A program made the translations under genes and the position numbers. Below, piece by piece: positions 26,675 to 35,395 of a DNA stretch of 64,000 nt. The stretch is from an uncultured Clostridia bacterium (GTDB lineage: Bacteria; Bacillota; Clostridia; TANB77; CAG-508), in assembly GCA_934130355.1 (NCBI GenBank), contig CAKOXV010000004.1:1-64000 (forward strand), read 5' to 3'. Every line of letters begins with the position of its first letter. Position 1 is the first letter of the stretch. The notes beneath the pieces are model-generated. The model was not told the origin of the DNA. It saw only the letters and a list, made by a program, of their open reading frames with translations, and did no database searches.

Positions 26675-26724
26675 TTGTCATCTGACAATACATATATTAT
26701 ACCATATTTTTATGTTAAATGCAA
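26675..26724 (-). promoter_or_regulatory. Promoter with dyad for the 85-residue gene
   Basis: TTGCAT (26719-26724), 17-bp spacer, TATAAT (26696-26701), followed by the dyad TTGTCA/TGACAA (26675-26688) around the expected transcription start. The -35 lies inside the 3' end of tcdA. Confidence 0.5.
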
Positions 26725-27396
26725 TTATGTGTTATGTCTTTTACAACTTCTCCAGCAATTATAAGTCCCGCAACAGACGGAACGAATGATATACTTCCTG
26801 CTTTGACTTTTTCTTCTTCACATACTCCTGGCTTTATTGGTTCTTCTTTTGAATATACCACTTTTAATTTTTCTACTCCTCTAATTTTTAACTGTTTTCT
26901 CATAATTTTAGCAAGTGGACATACACTTGTCTTATAAATATCTGTTACTTCAAATCTTGTTGGATCTAATTTATTTCCAGTTCCCATTGATGATATTATT
27001 GGTATATTCAATTTTTGAGCTCTTACTGCAAGTTCTATTTTTGCAGTTACTGTATCGATACAATCTACTATGTAATCTATGCTTTCATCTAAAATTCCTT
27101 CAGTTTCTGGCATAAATAATTCTTGATGTATTTCAACATTCACATTTGGATTTATTTCTAACATTCTTTTTCTTGCAACTTCTACTTTAGGCATATTCAT
27201 TGTTTTATGTGTTGCAATAAGTTGCCTATTTAAATTAGTTAATGTTACCACATCATTATCAACTAATACAAAGTTTTCTATTCCAGCTCTTACAAGTCCT
27301 TCTAATGCATAAGATCCAACTCCACCTATTCCAAATATAGCGACTTTTGCTTTATGTAATTTTTCTACTTTGTCTTTTCCTATTAATAATTCTGTT

Positions 27397-27419
<23 letters not shown>
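26715..27419 (-). CDS. tcdA: tRNA threonylcarbamoyladenosine dehydratase
   Basis: 234 residues of the ThiF/MoeB/E1 fold: ATP loop VAIFGIGGVGSYALEGLVRAGI, the RQ finger LTNLNRQ, and YIVDCIDTVTAK. TcdA (CsdL) uses ATP to cyclise N6-threonylcarbamoyladenosine 37 of tRNA into its cyclic form. In E. coli it works with the CsdA/CsdE sulfur system; here it ends the suf operon, overlapping mnmA by 23 nt, which supports a shared sulfur or tRNA-modification role. A late CEEEKV segment could hold a Cys ligand. Length fits the family (about 230-270). Confidence 0.88.
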
Positions 27420-28456
<1,037 letters not shown>

Positions 28457-28467
<11 letters not shown>

Positions 28468-28888
28468 TTATCATGTCCTCCATTGTATGCCATGCAAGTA
28501 GAGCACACTTAACTCTAGCTGGCATATTTGCAACATTTCTAAAAGCAATCGCATCTTCTAATTTTTTTAACTGTTCTTCATCTGTTGTTTCTCTTTTTAT
28601 CATTTCTATAAATGTTTTTATAATTTCTTTTGCTTCATCTATAGTTTTGCCTTTTAAAGTGTCTATCATTATTGATGTAGATGCTTGTGATATTGCACAT
28701 CCATGTCCAGAAAATGCCATATCTTCAATTATGTTTCCATTTAATTTTAAGTCTAATGTTATTTCATCTCCACAGTTAGGATTATGTCCAATTTCTTCAT
28801 AATCTGGATTTTCCATTTTCTTTTTATTATATGAATTCATGCTATGTTCCATTATTAATTCATTATAAACATCATTTAAATCTTCCAT
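28457..28888 (-). CDS. sufU: SufU-type sulfurtransferase / scaffold
   Basis: 143 residues. Three conserved Cys in the SufU context: NPNCGDEITL, GHGCAISQAS and ARVKCALLAW, plus the internal insertion that separates SufU from IscU (about 88-115). In Gram-positives it accepts the persulfide from SufS at a zinc site and passes it on. It starts 3 bp after the sufS stop, as usual for SufS-SufU pairs. Confidence 0.95.
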
Positions 28889-28891
28889 TGC

Positions 28892-30112
28892 TTATCCTTT
28901 CTTGATATATTTTTCAAACATCTTATATGCTTTGTTTAGCCCTTCAACTAGTTTGTCTACATCTTCTTTAGTATTATATATACTAAAGCTTGCTCTACAA
29001 GTAGAATCTATTCCTAGAAATCTCATAAGTGGTTGTGCACAATGGTTTCCTGAACGTACACATACACCAACAGAGTCCAAAATACTTGCAACATCATGTG
29101 GATGAACCCCATTTATATTAAACGAAATTACACTTGAGTGATTTTTTTCATTTGGAGTCATGTATAATGTTAAAAAGTCTAGCTTTGATAATTCTTGTCT
29201 TGCATATAAAACAATTTCTTTTTCTATCTTTTGAATCTTATCATATCCGATACTTTGAATATAATCAATTGCTGCTCCTAATCCTATTACAGCTTCTACG
29301 TTTTGTGTTCCTGCTTCAAACTTATTAGGCAATGGTGCAAATGTTGTTTCTTGTTCGTGCACATATTCAATCATATCTCCACCCATTAAAAATGGTTGCA
29401 TCTTATTCAAAAGTTCTTTTTTTCCATACAACACACCGATTCCTAGTGGTGCAAACATTTTATGACCTGAAAATACTAAAAAATCAGCATCTAAATCTTG
29501 TACATCAATTTTTTGATGTGCTATAGATTGGGAAGCATCTACTATTACTATTGCACCTTTTTTGTGAGCATATTTTATTATTTCCTTAACATTATTTATT
29601 GTTCCTAAAACATTTGAAACATATGTGATTCCTACTATTTTTGTTTTGTCTGTTATTTTATCTCTTACTTCTTCAGGAGTAATTTCAAATTGATTATTTA
29701 TATACATATATTTCAATTTGCTATTAGTTGCTTTTGTTATTTTTTGCCAAGGTACTAAATTTGAATGATGTTCCATTATTGAAATTACTACTTCATCATC
29801 TTGTTTTAAATTATCCATACCATAAGAATAAGCAACTAAGTTAAGGCTTTCTGTTGCATTTTTAGAAAAGATTATTTCTTCTCTATGTCTTGCATTTATA
29901 AATTTTGCTATTTTAGTTCTTGCATTTTCATATTCTTCTGTTGCTTCCATACTTAGTGTATATGCCCCTCTATGAGGATTTGCATTATTTTTTTCGTAAA
30001 ATTCTTCAATTGCTTTTATTACTTGTATTGGCTTTTGACTTGTTGCTCCACTATCTAAATATGTTATTTCTCGATTTTCTAGTAAAGGAAAATCTTTTTT
30101 TATTTCATTCAT
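28892..30112 (-). CDS. sufS: Cysteine desulfurase SufS
   Basis: 406 residues, class V PLP aminotransferase fold. Visible: MEHHSNLVPW, SGHKMFAPLGIG with the PLP Lys, and the catalytic Cys in VRSGNHCAQP on the short lid typical of the type II (SufS) group. It converts cysteine to alanine plus enzyme-bound persulfide that feeds Fe-S assembly and, through SufU, probably MnmA. It is separated from sufD by about 70 bp that contain palindromic repeat copy 2, so expression of sufS onward may be tuned apart from sufCBD. Confidence 0.96.
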   Translation of the reverse strand: MNEIKKDFPLLENREITYLDSGATSQKPIQVIKAIEEFYEKNNANPHRGAYTLSMEATEEYENARTKIAKFINARHREEIIFSKNATESLNLVAYSYGMDNLKQDDEVVISIMEHHSNLVPWQKITKATNSKLKYMYINNQFEITPEEVRDKITDKTKIVGITYVSNVLGTINNVKEIIKYAHKKGAIVIVDASQSIAHQKIDVQDLDADFLVFSGHKMFAPLGIGVLYGKKELLNKMQPFLMGGDMIEYVHEQETTFAPLPNKFEAGTQNVEAVIGLGAAIDYIQSIGYDKIQKIEKEIVLYARQELSKLDFLTLYMTPNEKNHSSVISFNINGVHPHDVASILDSVGVCVRSGNHCAQPLMRFLGIDSTCRASFSIYNTKEDVDKLVEGLNKAYKMFEKYIKKG

Positions 30113-30135
30113 TTTTTTGCCTCCCTTGTTAATTT

Positions 30136-30175
30136 GGGGACGGTCCTTTTTTTCACGAAAAAAAGGACCGTTCCC
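30136..30175. repeat. GGGACGG palindromic repeat, copy 2
   Basis: Nearly identical to 732-770: GGGGACGGTCC arm, T and A runs, and the complementary arm with a T run after it. It sits between sufD and sufS inside the suf operon and resembles a terminator, so it may reduce read-through. Confidence 0.75.
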
Positions 30176-30181
30176 ATTTTT

Positions 30182-31243
30182 TCAATCTAATCTTCTATCA
30201 ATTTCTTCTAAAATTTCTTGTTTTAGTTTTTCATCTTTAATATTTTCTAATATATCATTAAATTTTGCTCTAACCATAAGTTTCATTGCTTCTTTTTGTT
30301 CAAATCCTCTACTCATAATGTAAAATAGTTCATTTTCTTCAATTTTTCCTGCTGAAGTACTATGTTCTCCTTTGACATCCTCTTCCGAACATAATAACAT
30401 CGGCAAAGCAATAGCTTTTGCTGTATCTGAAAGCAACATACAAGATTCATTCTCGTTTCCTGAAGCTTTTTTACATCCTTTTTTGAAATCAATTGTTCCT
30501 TTAAAATGTTTTTTAGCATTATCTTTTAATGCTCCTTGAACATCTATATTAACATTTGATTTTTGTCCTCTTAATTCTGCTATATAGTTTAAATCTAATA
30601 CTTGCTCATCTTTTCCTATATAAATTGCATTTAACCTATTATCTGCTTCACTTCCAATTAAATTAGAATAATAATTTGTCACACTATTTTTTCCTCCAAA
30701 ATCAATTATTGTGTAATTTATTTTGGCATTATCTGCAATTATATTTTGTATAGCTAAAAAATTCTCTGTATCATTATTTAATAAATTAATTACTACTACA
30801 TTTATTTCAGAATTTGGTTTTGCATTTATTTTTATTATTCCATTATGAAATGCTTTTTTTACTTCATCTGACATATATTTTATAAAAATTGTTGCTTTTG
30901 TATCTCTATTTGCAACTATATTTATAAAATCAATTAAATTACTATTGCTCTCATCTAATTTATAATCAATTTTAATATTTGAATTCTTTTTGCTTTTAAT
31001 TATTAATCCTGTTTCTTGATTTCTTTTTGAAGCTATTTGTTCTGTTAACTCTTCACTTAATCCATAAGTCAAATCTATTTTTTCACTAGATAATGAGCAA
31101 TTTTCTACTTCATCACTGTCTATTGCTATAGTCTTGTTCTTAAATTCTGTAATTGCTTTTGGAATTTCTAATGTATTTAATTTTAAACTATTAATATTAT
31201 AATTTTTTGAAGTTCTTACAGGTGTTTCATTTATTTCAACCAT
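30182..31243 (-). CDS. sufD: Fe-S cluster assembly protein SufD
   Basis: 353 residues from the ATG at 31243, one base after the sufB stop; a TTG three codons earlier is an unlikely alternative. SufB/SufD beta-helix fold with the C-terminal family block GEHSTSAGKIEENELFYIMSRG. It partners SufB and SufC in the SufBC2D scaffold complex in the cytosol. The N-terminal part is poorly conserved, as is normal for SufD. Confidence 0.92.
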   Translation of the reverse strand: MVEINETPVRTSKNYNINSLKLNTLEIPKAITEFKNKTIAIDSDEVENCSLSSEKIDLTYGLSEELTEQIASKRNQETGLIIKSKKNSNIKIDYKLDESNSNLIDFINIVANRDTKATIFIKYMSDEVKKAFHNGIIKINAKPNSEINVVVINLLNNDTENFLAIQNIIADNAKINYTIIDFGGKNSVTNYYSNLIGSEADNRLNAIYIGKDEQVLDLNYIAELRGQKSNVNIDVQGALKDNAKKHFKGTIDFKKGCKKASGNENESCMLLSDTAKAIALPMLLCSEEDVKGEHSTSAGKIEENELFYIMSRGFEQKEAMKLMVRAKFNDILENIKDEKLKQEILEEIDRRLD

Positions 31244-31244
31244 A

Positions 31245-32642
31245 TTATCCAATTGCCCCCTCTAGCTCTAAATTTATCAAATTATTCATTTCAACAGCAT
31301 ATTCAACTGGCAATTCTTTTGCAATAGGATGTGCAAATCCTCTAACAATCATTGCTTTTGCATCTTCTTCTGATAACCCTCTACTCATTAAATAAAATAT
31401 TGTTTTATCACTTATCTTTCCAATTGAAGCCTCATGTGAAAATTCAACATCATCTGTTTGAATATCATTTACTGGTATTGTGTCTGATATTGAGATGTCA
31501 TCAAGCATTAATGATTCACATGATACTGATGCTCTAGATTGTTTTGCGTTTTCGTTTATTCTTACTAAACTTCTATATGTGCATTTTCCTCCACTTTTTG
31601 ATATTGATTTTGCGTTTACTACACTTGATGTATTTGGTGCATTATGAACAACTTTAAATCCATTATCTAAGTTTTGTCCTTTTCCTGCAAATGAAATTCC
31701 AGTATACTCTGTTTTTGCGCCTTCTCCGTTCAAAATACTCATTGGATATAACATTGATATTTTAGATCCAAATGATCCAGATACCCAATCCATTTTAGCA
31801 TTTTTACCTACTAATGCTTTTTTAGTGTTTAAATTCAACATATTTTTTGACCAATTTTCTATTGTAGAATATCTTAAATATGCATCATCTTTAACATATA
31901 ATTCAACACATCCTGCATGTAGGTTTACTTTATTGTATTTAGGTGCTGAACATCCTTCAATAAAATGTAAGCTTGCACCTTCTTCTACTATTATTAATGT
32001 ATGTTCAAATTGACCTGATTCTGGTGAATTTAATCTAAAATATGACTGTAACGGAATATCTACTTTTACTCCTTTAGGCACATAAACAAAAGAACCTCCT
32101 GACCATACTGCCCCATGTAATGCTACAAATTTGTGTGTTGATACAGGCACACATTTCATAAAATATTTTTTTACTAACTCCGGATATTCTTTTATAGCTG
32201 TTTCCATATCTGTATAAATTACACCTTGTTTTATCAAATCTTCTTTCATACTATGGTACACAACTTCGGAATCATATTGTGCACCAACACCTGCTAATGA
32301 TGTTTTTTCTGCTTCTGGTATTCCTAATTTATCAAAAGTAGATTTTATATCTTCTGGTACATCATCCCAAGAACTACTTAATTTGCTCTTTGGTCTTACA
32401 TAAGTAGCTATCTCGTCCATATTTAATTCTGATAAATCTGGTCCCCATGTAGGCATTTCTAATTGGTTATATACTTCTAAGGCTTTTAATCTAAATTCTC
32501 TCATCCAATCAGGATCATTTTTTTGTTTTGATATTTCCTCTATAATTTCCGCTGTTAGCCCTTTTTGTATTTTGAAATCATATTCATCTTTATTTCTAAT
32601 ATCATATATGTTTCTATTTATTTCTTCTAATTTGGTTTTCAT
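31245..32642 (-). CDS. sufB: Fe-S cluster scaffold SufB
   Basis: 465 residues, normal for SufB. Conserved blocks: AVWSGGSFVYVPKGV, IEGCSAPKYNKVNLH with the Cys, TVENWS-like STIENWSKN, YRSLVRI and VEFSHEASIGKISD near the C terminus. SufB carries the nascent cluster and receives sulfur from SufS/SufU. It starts 15 bp after the sufC stop. Confidence 0.97.
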   Translation of the reverse strand: MKTKLEEINRNIYDIRNKDEYDFKIQKGLTAEIIEEISKQKNDPDWMREFRLKALEVYNQLEMPTWGPDLSELNMDEIATYVRPKSKLSSSWDDVPEDIKSTFDKLGIPEAEKTSLAGVGAQYDSEVVYHSMKEDLIKQGVIYTDMETAIKEYPELVKKYFMKCVPVSTHKFVALHGAVWSGGSFVYVPKGVKVDIPLQSYFRLNSPESGQFEHTLIIVEEGASLHFIEGCSAPKYNKVNLHAGCVELYVKDDAYLRYSTIENWSKNMLNLNTKKALVGKNAKMDWVSGSFGSKISMLYPMSILNGEGAKTEYTGISFAGKGQNLDNGFKVVHNAPNTSSVVNAKSISKSGGKCTYRSLVRINENAKQSRASVSCESLMLDDISISDTIPVNDIQTDDVEFSHEASIGKISDKTIFYLMSRGLSEEDAKAMIVRGFAHPIAKELPVEYAVEMNNLINLELEGAIG

Positions 32643-32657
32643 TATGAATTCCTTTCA

Positions 32658-33395
32658 TTATTTATATTGAGTGTATCCATTCTCTTCAATTTCTTCTGCT
32701 AGTTCTTGTCCACCTGTTTTTATAATTTTTCCATCAACTAAAACATGTACATAATCAACTTTTAGACTATGCAATATTTTTGTGTTATGTGTTATTATAA
32801 GAACTGCATTGTTTTCATTTTTAAACATCTGTATACCTTTTGAAACTGTTCTTATTGCATCAACATCAAGTCCTGAATCTGTTTCATCTAATATTGCAAG
32901 TTTTGGATTTAAAACAAGCATTTGAAGAATTTCATTTTTCTTTTTTTCTCCACCTGAAAATCCCACATTTAAACTTCTTTCCATGTTTTTAGGGTTCATG
33001 TTTAATTCTTCCATGTATTTTTTTAGTTCTTCTTTGAAAGCAAATATTTTTACTGGTTCTCCTGTAATTTTATTTTTAGCATATTTTAAGAAATTTGTTA
33101 CAGATACTCCTGGTATTTCTTCTGGCTGTTGAAAGGACATAAATACTCCTCTTCTTGCTATCTCATCTGTTTTCAATGTATTAATGTTTTCTCCGTTCAA
33201 TTCAATAGTCCCATCTGTTTTTATATAAGCTGGATTGTTTAAAATCGCATTAGCTGTTGTTGTCTTTCCAGATCCATTTGGCCCCATTATTACGTGAATT
33301 TCGCCTTTATTTATACTTAAGTTTATTCCTTTTAAAATTTCTTTTTCTCCTGCATTTACATGTAAATTTTTAATTTCTAATATTTTATCGCTCAT
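32658..33395 (-). CDS. sufC: Fe-S assembly ATPase SufC
   Basis: 245 residues. ABC-type ATPase with Walker A GPNGSGKTT, signature FSGGEKKKNEI, Walker B LAILDETDSGLDVDA (the Asp-Glu-Thr-Asp form typical of SufC) and H-loop ITHNT. Drives conformational change of SufBD during cluster assembly. It begins 3 bp after the regulator gene stop, so they share one transcript. Confidence 0.97.
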   Translation of the reverse strand: MSDKILEIKNLHVNAGEKEILKGINLSINKGEIHVIMGPNGSGKTTTANAILNNPAYIKTDGTIELNGENINTLKTDEIARRGVFMSFQQPEEIPGVSVTNFLKYAKNKITGEPVKIFAFKEELKKYMEELNMNPKNMERSLNVGFSGGEKKKNEILQMLVLNPKLAILDETDSGLDVDAIRTVSKGIQMFKNENNAVLIITHNTKILHSLKVDYVHVLVDGKIIKTGGQELAEEIEENGYTQYK

Positions 33396-33398
33396 TTC

Positions 33399-33854
33399 TT
33401 ATTCCTTCCTTTTTGTTGATGTCCTTTTTACACAACATCTACATTTTTCATTATTAATGTCATAGTTACAGTTTAAATTACTTAGCCCTAAAACTCTATG
33501 AACATATTTTGCCAATTTATTTATAGTTTCATCCGCAATTGATGATTTTATTTTTTCAGCTTCTATTTTTGCTTGTTCTTCATCTAAATTTAGTACTTCT
33601 TTTAGAAATACATATACTATGTCATAAGCTTCTAAAATCTTTTTTGCAAGTTCTTCTCCTGTTTCTGTTAATTCTATTGTGCCATAAGTTTCATAATTTA
33701 CAAGTTTTTCTTCTTTTAAATTATTTAGTGCTTTATTTACACTTGGTTTTGTACATTCCATCTTGTTTGCAATATCTGTTACTCTTATATTTCCATTTTG
33801 TTTTTTTAGCACATACATTGTTTTTAAATATTCTTCTAATGCTTTTGAAATCAT
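33399..33854 (-). CDS. DtxR/MntR-fold regulator with C-terminal Cys cluster, first gene of suf operon
   Basis: 151 residues from MISKALEEYL, chosen because GGAG lies 6 nt upstream; the longer frame runs through the promoter. An N-terminal winged helix (about 1-65; VTDIANKMECTKPSVNKAL) is followed by a DtxR-type dimer domain (about 66-125). The usual MntR/DtxR metal ligands look absent: the motif EAxxIEH reads EAEKIKSS here, and the preceding His is not found. Instead the tail carries C129, C138, C140 and C141 (NEKCRCC). I infer an Fe-S- or thiol-sensing repressor of the suf operon. The promoter right upstream contains two dyads suited to autoregulation. Confidence 0.8.
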   Translation of the reverse strand: MISKALEEYLKTMYVLKKQNGNIRVTDIANKMECTKPSVNKALNNLKEEKLVNYETYGTIELTETGEELAKKILEAYDIVYVFLKEVLNLDEEQAKIEAEKIKSSIADETINKLAKYVHRVLGLSNLNCNYDINNEKCRCCVKRTSTKRKE

Positions 33855-33869
33855 ATTTTTCTCCTTTTT

Positions 33870-33924
33870 GTTAACTACGGTTAACATTATAATATATATT
33901 GAAATGTTTGTCAAGGCTAACATT
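33870..33924 (-). promoter_or_regulatory. suf operon promoter with two dyads
   Basis: Consensus TTGACA (33909-33914), 17 bp, TATAAT (33886-33891). One dyad, AATGTT-N10-AACATT (33903-33924), covers the -35; another, GTTAAC-CGTA-GTTAAC (33870-33885), abuts the -10 and start point. Both are well placed for repression by the regulator encoded 16 bp downstream. Confidence 0.75.
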
Positions 33925-33985
33925 ACTTTTTAACTTAAAAATATGGAAAATTTAAAAGTACAGCCAGAGTTTCTTTCATTTAGTT

Positions 33986-34081
33986 CAAAATTAATATATT
34001 ACTATGAAATAAGGCAAAGACCCACTATGGGGATGACCCCAGCTATGTTTTTGCCATGGAATAGTAATATATTAATTTTTG
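33986..34081 (+). repeat. Hyphenated palindrome with conserved core, copy 3
   Basis: Arms TTAATATATTACTAT with complement, core GGCAAAGACCC, a GGGG-ATGA-CCCC mini-hairpin, then AGCTATGTTTTTGCC. Weaker inverted complementarity extends to about 33945 and 34125 (GAAAAT and AAAGTACA blocks), so this copy also has degenerate outer arms. It lies between the suf promoter and the promoter of the plus-strand zinc-ribbon gene; the 300-bp gap holds nothing else. Confidence 0.85.
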
Positions 34082-34137
34082 AATTAAGATAGTATTTCTT
34101 GCTTTGTACTTTTTGATTTTCAAACCTTGATAAAGCC

Positions 34138-34166
34138 TTGAATCTCGGCCTTTTTTGTGGTATAAT
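34138..34166 (+). promoter_or_regulatory. Promoter of the zinc-ribbon gene
   Basis: TTGAAT (34138-34143), 17-bp spacer, TATAAT (34161-34166), about 60 bp before the start codon. Confidence 0.7.
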
Positions 34167-34224
34167 TAATTTAGCTTTCTATTCAATGCTATTAAAAATT
34201 TTTCAACAAGGAGGTTCATTATTA

Positions 34225-35355
34225 ATGGGAAAGTTAGTAGAAGGACTTTGGGACTGCAAATATTGTGGTACCAAACGGATAAAAGGACGGTTCAGGGAAT
34301 GTCCCAATTGTGGTAAAGCAAGAGGGACTGAAACAACGTTTTATTTGTTGGATGTAGGTAAAAAAGACTATGTACCAGAAAAAGAAGCTAAGAAAATTAA
34401 CAAAAATCCGGATTGGGTTTGCAACTTTTGTGGCAATTTGAATTCGGATAACTCTCAAGATTGTGTTTATTGCGGTGCACCTAGAACTGCCGAAAACCTT
34501 GACTATTTTGAAAACAAGAAAAAAGAAGAGCAGAAGCAGACACAGTCACAGGCACAAACACAAGAACCAAGAACACAGCAACAACAGGATGAATATCAAG
34601 AAAAGGAATATCATCAAAAAGAATACAAAAGTCAGTCAAAGAAAGCAAAATTTACGTTTACACCTAGCATTTTGAAATCTGTATTGTTAGTATTTCTAGT
34701 TGCAATTAGCATATTTGGAATTGTCTCACTCCTTAGTCCAAAAGAATATGAAATCGTTGTTAATGAGCTTTCGTGGAAGCGTACCATCGAAATTGAACGG
34801 TATCAAACTGTTCAAGAAAGTAGCTGGTCTTTGCCTGTTAGCGCTAACTTGCTATATACAAACAATGAGTATTCTCATTCACAGCAAGTTCTAGATCACT
34901 ATGAAACAAGGACTCGTCAAGTCGCTAGAGAACGTATCTCAGGGTATGAAACTTATGTTTCAGGATATCGTGATTTAGGAAATGGGTATTTTGAAGAAAT
35001 TACTGGTCAACGTCCTATTTACGAAACTTACTACGAAACTGAGACATATCAAGAACCTATCTATCGTTCAGAGCCTGTTTATCGTACAAAATATTATTAT
35101 GAAATCGATAAATGGCTACATGAAAGAACAGTTGCAACAAGCGGAACTGATAAATCCCCATATTGGGGTGATACTAATCTTTCTTCTGATGAAAGAATCT
35201 CTTCTAAGTCAGAGAATTATATGGTCGAAGGTATTGATACCAAAAAGGACAAAACTATATCTTTTTCCCTTCCTTTCGAAGATTGGTCGGCTTTAGAGAT
35301 TAGTCAAAACTTAAAGGTTAAAATTACCTTTGGTCAAGGAGAAATCTTAGAATAG
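34225..35355 (+). CDS. Double zinc-ribbon membrane protein of unknown function
   Basis: 376 residues from MGKLVEGLWDCKYC, chosen because AAGGAGG lies 9 nt upstream. Two N-terminal zinc knuckles (CKYC...CPNC about 11-31 and CNFC...CVYC about 71-89), a Gln/Lys/Glu-rich low-complexity linker, one membrane helix (about 150-170) and a large C-terminal domain rich in Tyr/Glu repeats (about 185-376; ERYQTVQESSW, YETYYETETYQEP). The topology suggests cytoplasmic zinc fingers with a C-terminal part outside the membrane. Family not recognised beyond zinc-ribbon. Base composition is above that of its neighbours, it is on the opposite strand to them, and it has its own promoter and terminator, so acquisition by transfer is plausible. 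Confidence 0.8.
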   Translation: MGKLVEGLWDCKYCGTKRIKGRFRECPNCGKARGTETTFYLLDVGKKDYVPEKEAKKINKNPDWVCNFCGNLNSDNSQDCVYCGAPRTAENLDYFENKKKEEQKQTQSQAQTQEPRTQQQQDEYQEKEYHQKEYKSQSKKAKFTFTPSILKSVLLVFLVAISIFGIVSLLSPKEYEIVVNELSWKRTIEIERYQTVQESSWSLPVSANLLYTNNEYSHSQQVLDHYETRTRQVARERISGYETYVSGYRDLGNGYFEEITGQRPIYETYYETETYQEPIYRSEPVYRTKYYYEIDKWLHERTVATSGTDKSPYWGDTNLSSDERISSKSENYMVEGIDTKKDKTISFSLPFEDWSALEISQNLKVKITFGQGEILE

Positions 35356-35356
35356 C

Positions 35357-35388
35357 AAAATAAGCGTCCTAAATAGGGCGCTTATTTT
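35357..35388. terminator. Bidirectional terminator between convergent genes
   Basis: AAAATAAGCG...CGCTTATTTT with an inner CCT/AGG pair; T runs on both strands serve the zinc-ribbon gene and the M4 peptidase gene that converge here. Confidence 0.85.
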
Positions 35389-35395
35389 TATTATA

